DNA from: Sphingomonas caseinilytica
Lineage (GTDB): Bacteria > Pseudomonadota > Alphaproteobacteria > Sphingomonadales > Sphingomonadaceae
Reading direction: 5' to 3'
Length of the DNA stretch: 64,000 bases
Assembly: GCF_023516455.1 (NCBI RefSeq)
Contig: NZ_JAMGBA010000001.1
Coordinates: 62,001-126,000, forward strand
Part shown: positions 1-9,059 of the stretch, piece by piece
Layout: each line of letters starts with the position of its first letter
How positions within the stretch are numbered: position 1 is the first letter of the stretch
Notes under the pieces: generated by a model
What the model was told of the DNA's origin: nothing
The model's database searches: none
The model's input: only the letters and a program-made list of their open reading frames with translations
Made by a program: the position numbers and the translations under genes

Positions 1-13
1 TAGGCTCCTACCG

Positions 14-2032
14 ATGGGTGAGCGTGGGGCCATTCGGGCGATCGCACTTCAATGGCTATTGGGCGGTGTTGGGCTAGCGCTTGCCGCAGCGCCGCTGTGC
101 GCGCAGGAGCCTTCACCCAATCCCGGTGAGCTTGATCCATCGGCGCCGCTCGATCCGATGCCGGATCTCGGAGTCGAATGGCCGGACATGAACCAGCCAG
201 AGCCTGCCCCACCGCCCGAGGTCGAAGGAGTCACGCCCGAAGCCGCGCAGCAGTCGACAGAGGAAACCGCGGAGCGGGTCGAGGATATCGCGGCCACGCG
301 GCCTTACCGTTGGACGATCACCGGCATTGAGAGCCTGCCTGATGCAGAGGCTATCCAGGCAGGTTTCGACGCCCGGTCAGCGCTGGAAGGGGACAATGAC
401 AAGGCTGCCAACGCGGCGCAGATCGATCGCCGCGCCCGGGCCGACGCCGAACTGCTGGCCGAGTTGTTGCGGGCGCAGGGATATTATGATGCGCTGGTCG
501 AGCCGACCATCGAGGTGGCGGGCACGGCGCTAACCGTCCAGCTTACCGCCACCCCTGGACCCATCTATCGGTTCGAAAGCGTCGAGCTTCCGGGACTGGA
601 GGAAGCGGCAGGTGGTGAAGCGGGCGCTTTGCGCGAGGCCTTCGCGGTCAAGGCGGGCGATCCGGTCGTTGCGCAGAATGTGATCGGCGCGGGCGTTGGC
701 CTGCAGGTCGCGCTTGGCGAGCGGGGATTTGCGACCGCCAAGGTCGGCGAGCAGGATATCGTCATAGACCATGAAGCGCAGACCGCGCGGCTGGTCCTGC
801 CCGTCACGCCCGGGCCGATCGCCGTGTTCGGCCAGATCAGCGTCAGCGGCGAACCGGCCTTTTCATCAAAGCATGTTCAGCTCATCGCGCGCTTCAAACC
901 GGGGGACAGGTACGAAGCCGATGAAGTAATGGACCTGAAGAGGGCCCTCATCGCGACCGGGCTGGTCGCGTTCGGTGAGGTCCGGCAGGTTCCCCGCGAC
1001 GGGGGCAAGGTGATCGACCTTGCCGTGAAGCTGGAACCGGCGCCGATGCGTACGATCGCCGGAGAGCTGGGTTACGGCACGGGTGAGGGCATAAGGGCAG
1101 AGGCCAGTTGGCAGCATCGCAACCTGTTCAATCCTGAAGGCGCTCTGACGGTTCGCGGCGTATTGGGTACCCAGGAGCAGCTCGGCGCGGTGACATTCCG
1201 GCGCAACAACTGGCTTCGCCGCGACCAGGTGCTGAACGCACAGGCCTTGGCTGCCCACATCGACCGCGATGCCTATGAGGCCAAGACGCTGTCCTTGTCG
1301 GCCGGGTTCGAGCGGCAGAGCAATTTCATCTGGCAGAAGCGCTGGACCTGGAGCCTTGGGGCGGAGCTGGTCGCGACCGACGAAGAAGATACGATCGAGG
1401 CGACGGGCGAGCCGCGCCGGCGTACCTTCTTCATCGCCGCCATTCCCGGAAGCCTTGGCCTCGACGAGACGGACGACCTGCTCGATCCGACGAAAGGGTT
1501 CCGGCTGCTGGGCCGGTTGAGCCCGGAAATCAGCTTCCAGGGCGGTACCTTCCCCTATGCGCGCACCCAGATCGACGCGAGCACCTATCACCGGGTGTCA
1601 CAGTCGGTCGTGGCAGCGGGGCGGGTGCGGGTCGGGAGCATCCTTGGCGCGAACCGCGACGATATCGCGCCATCGCGGCGCTTCTATTCCGGCGGCGGGG
1701 GATCGGTTCGCGGCTACGGTTATCAGCGGATCGGCCCACGCGACGTCGACAATGATCCGATCGGCGGCCGCAGCCTCGCGGAATTCAGCCTGGAGGCGCG
1801 GGTAAGGCTGAAGGCGTTCGGCGGCAATTTCGGGGTAGTGCCGTTCATCGACGGAGGCACCTTGTCGACCGAAGCGCTGCCGGACTTCAAGGACTGGCAG
1901 ATCGGCGTCGGCATCGGAGCGCGATACTATTCGAGCTTCGGCCCGATCCGCCTCGACATCGGCACGCCGCTCAACCGCCAGAAGGGTGATGGCCGGATCG
2001 CCGTGGTCGTCGGCCTTGGGCAGGCCTTCTGA
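14..2032 (+). CDS. tamA: TamA-type outer-membrane translocation and assembly protein
   Basis: Omp85-superfamily protein of 672 residues, the outer-membrane half of the TamA-TamB module that helps insert outer-membrane proteins. A signal peptide covers about residues 1-30 (hydrophobic LLGGVGLALAAAPLCA, cleavage before Q31). A Pro/Glu-rich linker follows to about residue 90, then POTRA-type repeats to about 345, then a 16-strand-type barrel. The barrel carries the VRGY motif (GGGGSVRGYGY) typical of the Omp85 strand/loop signature, and the protein ends in the aromatic residue Phe expected of outer-membrane proteins. The stop overlaps the tamB start by one base (TGATG), which supports the pairing. 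The start at 14 is only 13 bases into the window, so upstream signals cannot be seen. Confidence 0.9.
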   Translation: MGERGAIRAIALQWLLGGVGLALAAAPLCAQEPSPNPGELDPSAPLDPMPDLGVEWPDMNQPEPAPPPEVEGVTPEAAQQSTEETAERVEDIAATRPYRWTITGIESLPDAEAIQAGFDARSALEGDNDKAANAAQIDRRARADAELLAELLRAQGYYDALVEPTIEVAGTALTVQLTATPGPIYRFESVELPGLEEAAGGEAGALREAFAVKAGDPVVAQNVIGAGVGLQVALGERGFATAKVGEQDIVIDHEAQTARLVLPVTPGPIAVFGQISVSGEPAFSSKHVQLIARFKPGDRYEADEVMDLKRALIATGLVAFGEVRQVPRDGGKVIDLAVKLEPAPMRTIAGELGYGTGEGIRAEASWQHRNLFNPEGALTVRGVLGTQEQLGAVTFRRNNWLRRDQVLNAQALAAHIDRDAYEAKTLSLSAGFERQSNFIWQKRWTWSLGAELVATDEEDTIEATGEPRRRTFFIAAIPGSLGLDETDDLLDPTKGFRLLGRLSPEISFQGGTFPYARTQIDASTYHRVSQSVVAAGRVRVGSILGANRDDIAPSRRFYSGGGGSVRGYGYQRIGPRDVDNDPIGGRSLAEFSLEARVRLKAFGGNFGVVPFIDGGTLSTEALPDFKDWQIGVGIGARYYSSFGPIRLDIGTPLNRQKGDGRIAVVVGLGQAF

Positions 2033-5000
2033 TGGTCGAGACCGCCGTCACCGCGCCCGGAGGCGGCGAAGAGCTGATCATCCTTTCTCGCCGCAAGCAT
2101 TGGGGCAAGCGGCTGGCGACCGAACTGGCGGTACTGCTGCTCGTCCTGCTTTCGCTAGCGGTCGGCGGGCTCATCCTGCTCGATACGGCGCCGGGCCACC
2201 GGTTCATCGTCGACCGCCTGGCCAAGGTGGAAACCGCGACGGGCCTCAAGATCCGTGTCGGACGGATCGAGGGATCGATCTACGGCAAGGCGCGGCTGAG
2301 GGGCGTTGCGGTCAGCGATCCTCAAGGCGTGTTCCTGACCAGCCCGTTGATCGTCATCGACTGGGCGCCCGGAGCATGGCTCTACAACGACCTCCACATC
2401 GACGAGCTGGAATCGCCCTTGGTGCGGCTGGAGCGGTTGCCGAAGCTACGCAAGACGGGGCGCAAGGGACCGATCCTTCCTAATTTCGACATTCATATCG
2501 GACGGCTGAAGATCGACCGGCTGGAGGTTGCGCGAGGTGTCGCCGGAGCGGCCCGGACGGGTAGCCTGTTGGGCGAAGCGGATATTCGCGCCGGGCGGGC
2601 GATGGTTGGGCTGAAGCTGGCGATGCTGGACGGCGACAAGCTGGCGGCCCGGCTCGATGCGGAGCCGGACCGCGACCGTTTCGACCTGGATGTCAGGGCG
2701 ATAGCTCCGCGTGACGGGTTAATTCCGGCCATCGTCGGTATTCGCCGGCCGATCGACCTGACCATAAATGGCGATGGAAGCTGGACCCGCTGGAGAGGGT
2801 CGGCTCGCCTGTTGGTCGAGAACCGGGAGTCCGCGAATCTCGCACTGGCGGTGGATAGCGGTCGATACCGGCTAAACGGAATGGTCGCGCCCGCGCCGTT
2901 CCTGAAGGGGCGATTGCAACGGCTGACCGCTCCGCAAATCCGGGTCTCGGGCAACGGAACATTCGTTGACCGGGTGCTTGACGGGCAGCTCGCCATGATT
3001 TCCCCGGCGCTGCGGGCGGTCGTCAAGGGCGGCCTCGATCTCGCCGATGGCCGCTACGACAAGCTCAGCCTCGGCGTAGACCTGCTTCGGCCGCCCGCGC
3101 TGTTCGACAATATGACCGGACAGAATGTGCGGTTGTTGTGGACGCTCGACGGTCCACGCGAAAGCGCGAATTTCGCCTATCGCCTGACCAGCCCGCGCGT
3201 CGCTTTCGACAAGACCGGCTTCGTCGATGTGAAGGCCGAGGGACGCGGCAAGATTACGCCCTGGCCGATGCGAGTACCGCTGCTGCTGAAAGCGCGATCG
3301 ATCACGGGAGTGGGCGATATCGCGGGCGGAATCCTCGCCAATCTCAGTCTTGAAGGCATGTTGTCGGTAACCCCGCAGCATATTCGAGGGGACAAGCTCA
3401 AACTCAGCAGCGCGAAGGTGAATGGGACCCTGTCCCTGCTGATCGACCTCAAGACCGGCAGGTTCGACATCGCCATTTCCGGCGGGATGAAGCGCTACCT
3501 GATCCCTGGCATCGGCATCGTCGATATCGAAACGCAGCTCCAGGTCGTGCCAGGTCCAAACGGCAAAGGATCGCGCGTCGTCGGCAAGGCGCAGGCCTGG
3601 GTCCGAAGGCTCGACAACAGCTTCTTCGCATCGCTGACGGGAGGACTGCCGCGTCTTACTACGGACCTTGAGCGGGGGCAGGATGGCATCCTGCATCTTC
3701 GCAACCTCCAGCTTTATTCGCCCAAGCTGAGGCTGTCGGGGAACGGGATAAGGCGAAAGGATGGCACCTTCCTCATCGAGGCGCGGGGCCGGCAGGAGCA
3801 ATATGGAACGCTTCGGCTGCGCCTGGATGGGCCGATCGAGCGGCCGAAAGTGGAGTTGTTCTTCGACAGTCCGAACGAAGCGCTTGGGATCCATGACATG
3901 CGGCTGTTCCTCGATCCCAATGCGCAAGGATTCGCCTATCGGGCCAACGGCCAGTCGCGGCTTGGGCCGTTCACTTCGAACGGTCAGATATTGCTGCCGA
4001 AGGGCCGGCCGACGGTTATCGATATTGCCGCGCTCGAAGTGGCGGGTTCGACGGCGCGCGGGCAGCTTCGGGCCGACCCGGGTGGCTTTACCGGCCAGCT
4101 TCGTCTTGCCGGCGGGCCGATCGAAGGGACGCTCGATTTTGCTCCGGTCAGCGGCAACCAGAAGATCGAGGCGCATCTGGCCGCGACCAACCTGACGGTT
4201 GCGGGGCCGCCGGAACTGAGCCTGCGGTCCGGCCGCGTTGATGGAACGATCATTCTGGCTGAGGGCCAGACAACGCTCGACGGGGTCCTGACAGCTCGAG
4301 GTCTGACGACCAGCGGTATTACGCTGGCGCGGCTCACGGCCAATGCCCGGCTAGTCAACGGGAGCGGCGAAGTCCGGGCGGCGCTGGCCGGAACGCGCGG
4401 AACCGCCTTCCAGATGGTGACGGTAGCGCAGGTCAGCCCCGATCGGATCAGCATCAGCGGGCGCGGTGAACTGGCCAAGCGGCCGCTCACCCTCGACAGC
4501 CCGGCAGTGTTCACCCGGGTGGCGGGCGGTTGGGAGATCGCGCCAACGCGGATCCGGTTCGGTGGCGGGCGTGGCACCTTGTCCGGGCGAACCGGTGACG
4601 AGCCGGAAATCCACGCCAACATCGAAGCGATGCCGCTGCAACTGCTCGACATCGTCTGGCCGAAGGCCGGGCTTGGCGGCACTGCCAGCGGCCGCCTTGA
4701 CTATCGCTGGGCAGGGCAGCCGTCCGGAAGTGCAAATCTGCGCGTGCGGGGCCTAAGCCGGGCAGGGCTTGTCCTGGCATCCAAACCCATCGACGTCGGG
4801 CTGAACGCGGTGTTGAACGGCGGCAATGCGGCAATGCGAGCTGTGGCGGTCAGCGACGGCAAGACCATTGGCCGGGCCCAGGCGCGATTTTCGCCGCTCG
4901 GGCGTGGGCCGATCGTCGCCGAGCTGATGAATGCGCCGATGCTGTTCCAGCTGCGCTACGCCGGGCCGGCGGATACGCTATGGCGGCTTTCCGGTGTCGA

Positions 5001-6213
5001 GGTGTTCGACCTGTCCGGCCCGATCGCGGTGGGCGCAGACGTCAGCGGCCGGCTCGTCGATCCGCAGATACGCGGCTCGTTGAAAGCCGACGGCGCACGG
5101 CTGGAAAGCGCGGTGACGGGCACGGTTATCGAGCAACTGAAAGCGCAAGGTCGCTTCGCGGGTCCAAGGCTGGTGCTGGGCGGGATTAGCGGGTCCACGC
5201 CGGGCGGCGGTTCGATCGCGGGTAGCGGGACGGTCGACTTCTCCGGCGGCAAGGCGGCGTTGGACCTGAAGTTCGACGCAACTCGAGCGCGCCTGCTTGC
5301 CCGCGATGACATCGCCGCGACGGTGACCGGACCGCTAGCAATACGTTCGAGCGGCGAGGGAGGTACGATCAGCGGCAATTTGAGGCTCAATAGCGGGCGA
5401 TTCACGCTGGGCCGGGCAAGCGCGGCCGCATCTGTCCCGCAATTGCAGGTCCGCAATGTCGGGCAGGACGCCGACTTGGCAATCGAGATCGAGCAGCTTC
5501 AGCCCTGGAAACTCGACATCGACTTGGCCGGCGATGATCTGACGGTGCGTGGACTGGGCATCGACAGCCTTTGGCGGACGGACGTCAAAATTGGCGGTTC
5601 CGTCGACGCGCCGCGCTTTACGGGCAGGGCCGATCTTGATCGCGGCGAGTATGAATTCGCAGGCCGGAGTTTCCGGCTTGCCCATGGCGTCATTCGTTTC
5701 CGTGGCGAGAGCCCGCCCGATCCGCTCCTCGACATTCGTGCCGAAGCGCAGGTGCAGGGGCTGGATGCCAGCATCCTTGTCACCGGAACTGGGTTAAAAC
5801 CGGAAATCCGCTTCGCTTCCGTGCCGCAGCTTCCGCAGGATGAATTGCTGTCGCGCCTGCTGTTCGGAACCTCGATCACCAACCTGTCGGCGCCCGAAGC
5901 GCTTCAGCTCGCTTCGGCGGTCGCCGCGCTCCAGTCGGGATCGGGCAATCTCGATCCGATCAACGCGGTCCGCCGCGCCGTCGGGCTCGATCGATTGCGG
6001 ATTATTCCAGCGGACATCGCTACGGGACAGAAGACCGCGATATCGGCCGGCAAATATCTCGGCCGGAAGCTTTTTGTGGAAGTCATCACCGACGGGCAGG
6101 GCTATTCCGCCACGCGGGTGGAATATCAGGTCACGCGCTGGCTTTCGATCCTGTCCTCGGTTTCGACAATCGGGCGGACCAGCGCCAACGTTCGGGTGTC
6201 GAAGGATTATTGA
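2032..6213 (+). CDS. tamB: TamB (DUF490) translocation and assembly module subunit
   Basis: Large 1393-residue protein with an N-terminal signal-anchor helix (about residues 25-47, LAVLLLVLLSLAVGGLILL) followed by AsmA-like sequence (VGRIEGSIYGKARLRGVAV). Long repetitive beta-rich sequence then leads to a C-terminal DUF490/TamB domain covering roughly the last 350 residues. In the family, TamB spans the periplasm as a beta-taco groove and contacts TamA; translational coupling to tamA (TGATG overlap) fits this. The length is typical of the family. Long reverse-strand ORFs across this gene are high-GC shadows. Confidence 0.9.
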   Translation: MVETAVTAPGGGEELIILSRRKHWGKRLATELAVLLLVLLSLAVGGLILLDTAPGHRFIVDRLAKVETATGLKIRVGRIEGSIYGKARLRGVAVSDPQGVFLTSPLIVIDWAPGAWLYNDLHIDELESPLVRLERLPKLRKTGRKGPILPNFDIHIGRLKIDRLEVARGVAGAARTGSLLGEADIRAGRAMVGLKLAMLDGDKLAARLDAEPDRDRFDLDVRAIAPRDGLIPAIVGIRRPIDLTINGDGSWTRWRGSARLLVENRESANLALAVDSGRYRLNGMVAPAPFLKGRLQRLTAPQIRVSGNGTFVDRVLDGQLAMISPALRAVVKGGLDLADGRYDKLSLGVDLLRPPALFDNMTGQNVRLLWTLDGPRESANFAYRLTSPRVAFDKTGFVDVKAEGRGKITPWPMRVPLLLKARSITGVGDIAGGILANLSLEGMLSVTPQHIRGDKLKLSSAKVNGTLSLLIDLKTGRFDIAISGGMKRYLIPGIGIVDIETQLQVVPGPNGKGSRVVGKAQAWVRRLDNSFFASLTGGLPRLTTDLERGQDGILHLRNLQLYSPKLRLSGNGIRRKDGTFLIEARGRQEQYGTLRLRLDGPIERPKVELFFDSPNEALGIHDMRLFLDPNAQGFAYRANGQSRLGPFTSNGQILLPKGRPTVIDIAALEVAGSTARGQLRADPGGFTGQLRLAGGPIEGTLDFAPVSGNQKIEAHLAATNLTVAGPPELSLRSGRVDGTIILAEGQTTLDGVLTARGLTTSGITLARLTANARLVNGSGEVRAALAGTRGTAFQMVTVAQVSPDRISISGRGELAKRPLTLDSPAVFTRVAGGWEIAPTRIRFGGGRGTLSGRTGDEPEIHANIEAMPLQLLDIVWPKAGLGGTASGRLDYRWAGQPSGSANLRVRGLSRAGLVLASKPIDVGLNAVLNGGNAAMRAVAVSDGKTIGRAQARFSPLGRGPIVAELMNAPMLFQLRYAGPADTLWRLSGVEVFDLSGPIAVGADVSGRLVDPQIRGSLKADGARLESAVTGTVIEQLKAQGRFAGPRLVLGGISGSTPGGGSIAGSGTVDFSGGKAALDLKFDATRARLLARDDIAATVTGPLAIRSSGEGGTISGNLRLNSGRFTLGRASAAASVPQLQVRNVGQDADLAIEIEQLQPWKLDIDLAGDDLTVRGLGIDSLWRTDVKIGGSVDAPRFTGRADLDRGEYEFAGRSFRLAHGVIRFRGESPPDPLLDIRAEAQVQGLDASILVTGTGLKPEIRFASVPQLPQDELLSRLLFGTSITNLSAPEALQLASAVAALQSGSGNLDPINAVRRAVGLDRLRIIPADIATGQKTAISAGKYLGRKLFVEVITDGQGYSATRVEYQVTRWLSILSSVSTIGRTSANVRVSKDY

Positions 6214-6240
6214 GGGTCGAGTAGGACCGTGCCACACAGG

Positions 6241-6324
6241 CGTCGCCCCAGCGGAGGCTGGGGCCCATGTCGTCGGGCATGGCGAGTTCGCAAAGACATG
6301 GATGCCAGCCTTCGCTGGCACGAC
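6241..6324. repeat. Paired palindromic intergenic repeat (REP-like, CCCCAGCG type)
   Basis: Two stem-loops in inverted arrangement between tamB and the permease. The left arm at 6246-6263 is CCCCAGC-GGAG-GCTGGGG. The right arm at 6303-6320 is TGCCAGC-CTTC-GCTGGCA. The ends read CGTCG... and ...CACGAC, the same layout as the element at 27540-27605. Translation gives WMPAFAGTT-like peptides, the usual signature of this dispersed family. It may act as a transcript 3' end for tamB. Confidence 0.75.
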
Positions 6325-6341
6325 AGGGGGAGGAAAGCCGG

Positions 6342-7754
6342 GTGAAGAACTGGAACGTCCGCAAGGCGATTGTCGCGCGCGAGGATATGCCGGAGCATCA
6401 CCGGCTGGCCCAATCGCTTAGCTGGCCGCACCTCATTGCCCTTGGCGTCGGCGCCATCGTTGGAACGGGCATCCTCACCCTGATCGGCGTCGGAGCAGGC
6501 AAAGCCGGGCCCGCCGTCATCCTCTCCTTCGCAATCGCCGGCGTCATCTGCGCCTGCGCATCGCTGGCCTATGCCGAAGTCGCGACGATGATCCCCGCTT
6601 CGGGCAGCGCTTATACCTATTCCTACACCGTATTTGGCGAGCTGATCGCCTGGATGGTCGGGGTGGCGTTGATCCTGGAATATACGCTGGTGGTCAGCGC
6701 CGTCGCGGTGGGCTGGTCAGGCTATGCTGCAGGCTTCCTGAATTCCATCGGAATGGGGTTGCCATTGGCACTGGTCAACGGACCCGAACTTGGCGGGATC
6801 ATCAACCTGCCGGCGATCTTCATCATCGTCGTCGTTGCCGGCCTGCTCATTGCAGGGACGCGGGAGAGCGCCACGCTCAACGCGTTCCTGGTGATCGTGA
6901 AGCTGCTGGCACTGGCATTGTTCATCGCCGTCGCCCTGCCGGTGTTCGATGCGTCGCACTTCCAGCCGTTCATGCCCTACGGGTTCGGTAAGTCGGGAGA
7001 GTCCGGCGCCGAAGTCGGAGTCATGGCGGCTGCCGCGATCATCTTCTTCGCTTTCTATGGATTCGACGCGATCGCCACCGCTGCCGAGGAAGCCAAGAAC
7101 CCGAGCCGCGACCTTGCGATCGGAATCGTCGGATCGATGCTGCTGTGCGTGCTGATCTACATGGCTGTTGCGGCGGCGGCGATCGGCGCCCTTGCAACAA
7201 CCCACTTCGCCAACAGCCCTGAACCGCTGGCGTTGATCCTGCGTGAAATCGGTCAGGGCTGGGCGGCCAAGATCCTCGGCGCGTCGGCGGTGATCGCTCT
7301 GCCCACGGTCATCCTTGCCTTCTTCTACGGACAGAGCCGCATCTTCTTCACCGTCGCTCGTGACGGCCTTCTTCCGGCGTTTTTGGCCCGGGTGTCCAGC
7401 CGGGGCACGCCGGTGCGGATCACCATTTTCACGGCGATCGTCACGTCCGTCTTTGCAGGACTGATCCCGCTCGACGCGATCGCGGCCCTTGCGAACGCCG
7501 GCACGCTGGCGGCGTTCGTGGCGGTTTGCGCTGCGATGCTCGTCTTGCGAGTCCGTGAGCCGAACCGTGAGCGCAAATTCCGTGCTCCGGCGGCCTGGCT
7601 GGTCGGGATCGTCGGTATCCTCGGCTGCCTGTACTTGTTCATAAGCTTACCGCAGCGGACGCAGATCTTCTTCGTCGCCGCGCAGGTTATCGGACTGGTG
7701 CTTTACGCAATCTACGGCCATCGCGCGGCGGAGAAGGCGAGGGCGGCGTCCTGA
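6342..7754 (+). CDS. APC-superfamily amino-acid permease (CAT-like)
   Basis: A 470-residue polytopic membrane protein of the amino acid-polyamine-organocation superfamily. The first transmembrane segment holds the substrate-binding GAIVGTGIL motif, followed by about eleven further hydrophobic segments and FYGFDAIATAAEEAKNP, typical of cationic-amino-acid-transporter-like permeases. The GTG start at 6342 was chosen because a purine-rich Shine-Dalgarno (GGGGGAGGAAAG) ends a few bases upstream. The earlier in-frame ATG at 6267 lies inside the palindromic repeat and would add repeat-encoded residues. The substrate cannot be read from sequence. Its stop overlaps the next gene's proposed CTG start. 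Confidence 0.85.
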   Translation: MKNWNVRKAIVAREDMPEHHRLAQSLSWPHLIALGVGAIVGTGILTLIGVGAGKAGPAVILSFAIAGVICACASLAYAEVATMIPASGSAYTYSYTVFGELIAWMVGVALILEYTLVVSAVAVGWSGYAAGFLNSIGMGLPLALVNGPELGGIINLPAIFIIVVVAGLLIAGTRESATLNAFLVIVKLLALALFIAVALPVFDASHFQPFMPYGFGKSGESGAEVGVMAAAAIIFFAFYGFDAIATAAEEAKNPSRDLAIGIVGSMLLCVLIYMAVAAAAIGALATTHFANSPEPLALILREIGQGWAAKILGASAVIALPTVILAFFYGQSRIFFTVARDGLLPAFLARVSSRGTPVRITIFTAIVTSVFAGLIPLDAIAALANAGTLAAFVAVCAAMLVLRVREPNRERKFRAPAAWLVGIVGILGCLYLFISLPQRTQIFFVAAQVIGLVLYAIYGHRAAEKARAAS

Positions 7755-9040
7755 CCACGCCCCACACCGCGAGGCAGCGTCTAACGAACATTGTCGGGGG
7801 CTCGGCGGGCAATCTCGTCGAGTGGTTCGACTGGTATGTGTACGCTGCCTTCGCGCTCTACTTCGCGCCGAGCTTCTTCCCAAAGGGCGACCAGACCGCA
7901 CAGTTGATGTCGACCGCCGCGGTGTTCGCGGTTGGCTTCGTCATGCGGCCGATCGGCGCCTGGATCATGGGCATTTACGCCGATAATCGCGGGCGGAAGG
8001 CGGGCCTGACGCTGTCGGTCAGCCTGATGTGCCTTGGATCGCTCGCGATCGCGGCGGCGCCAACCTATGCGCAGGTCGGTCTCCTGTCGCCGGCGGTCCT
8101 GGTCATTGCGCGAATGGTCCAGGGGCTCAGCCTTGGCGGCGAATATGGGTCCAGTGCGACCTATCTCAGTGAGATGGCCGGGTCGGAGCGGCGCGGATTC
8201 TGGTCCAGCTTTCAATACGTCACCCTGATCGCCGGACAGTTGCTGGCGTTGGCGCTGTTGCTGCTGTTGCAGGGGATTATGGGCGAGGCGGAGCTCGAAA
8301 GCTGGGGCTGGCGCATCGCATTCGCGCTGGGCGCGGTGCTGGCGATCGTGGTGTTCGTCATCCGCCGGCGGCTGACGGAAACATCGCATTTTCAACAGGT
8401 TGCGGCGCAGGGCGCTGAACGTCAGAAATCGAGTGGTTTGAACCTCATCAAGCACCATCCGCGCGAAGCGTTGCTGGTGGTAGCGCTGACGGCGGGCGGC
8501 ACGCTCGCCTTCTATGCCTACACGACCTACATGCAGAAATATCTTGCGAATACAGTAGGTTTCGACCGGGAAATGGCATCGCGCATCATGACTGCTGCGC
8601 TTGCGCTGTTCATGCTGCTTCAGCCTTTGGCGGGGTTGCTCAGCGACCGGATCGGGAGAAAGCCGGTGATGATCTTCTTCGGCGTTGCCGGGATGGTGCT
8701 GACCTGGCCCATTTTCACGACCCTGGAGACCACCCGCGATCCGCTGACCGCGTTCGGACTGGTGATGGCCGCGCTGGTCATCGTCACGGGCTACACATCG
8801 ATCAACGCGGTGGTGAAGGCAGAGCTCTTCCCCGGCCACATTCGGGCATTAGGCGTGGCGTTGCCCTATGCCATCGCCAACACGCTGTTCGGCGGAACGG
8901 CCGAATATGTCGCGCTGGCGCTCAAGGACGCCGGGCATGAGCGGTGGTTCTATATCTATGTGAGTGTGGTGATCGGCTTCAGCCTGATCACTTATGCGAC
9001 AATGCGGGATACCAAGCGAACAAGTCTTATCGAGGACTAG
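7751..9040 (+). CDS. MFS transporter, MHS (metabolite:H+ symporter) family
   Basis: About 429 residues and twelve membrane segments. The N-terminus GNLVEWFDWYVYAAFALYF and the following FPKGD are hallmarks of KgtP/ShiA-type metabolite:proton symporters. DNRGRKAGL matches the loop 2-3 MFS motif and DRIGRKPVM the second copy. The ligand is probably an organic acid or osmolyte, not determinable here. The only start preserving the first transmembrane segment is CTG at 7751, overlapping the permease stop as CTGA. A GAGGG Shine-Dalgarno (7739-7743) ends 7 nt upstream. The next conventional start, GTG at 7838, would cut into helix 1 and has no ribosome-binding site. Confidence 0.8.
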   Translation: MTTPHTARQRLTNIVGGSAGNLVEWFDWYVYAAFALYFAPSFFPKGDQTAQLMSTAAVFAVGFVMRPIGAWIMGIYADNRGRKAGLTLSVSLMCLGSLAIAAAPTYAQVGLLSPAVLVIARMVQGLSLGGEYGSSATYLSEMAGSERRGFWSSFQYVTLIAGQLLALALLLLLQGIMGEAELESWGWRIAFALGAVLAIVVFVIRRRLTETSHFQQVAAQGAERQKSSGLNLIKHHPREALLVVALTAGGTLAFYAYTTYMQKYLANTVGFDREMASRIMTAALALFMLLQPLAGLLSDRIGRKPVMIFFGVAGMVLTWPIFTTLETTRDPLTAFGLVMAALVIVTGYTSINAVVKAELFPGHIRALGVALPYAIANTLFGGTAEYVALALKDAGHERWFYIYVSVVIGFSLITYATMRDTKRTSLIED

Positions 9041-9059
9041 CGGGCGCAGCTCGTGCTGG

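Noticed and set aside
2872-4176. 434-codon reverse-strand ORF across tamB
   Set aside because: It lies wholly antisense to a well-supported gene, has no recognisable domain, and long antisense ORFs are expected in GC-rich DNA.
6267-6341. Upstream ATG start for the amino-acid permease
   Set aside because: These codons are encoded by the palindromic repeat and lack a ribosome-binding site, whereas GTG 6342 has one.
7781-8839. 352-codon reverse ORF across the MHS transporter
   Set aside because: Gln/His/Arg-rich shadow of a membrane protein gene.
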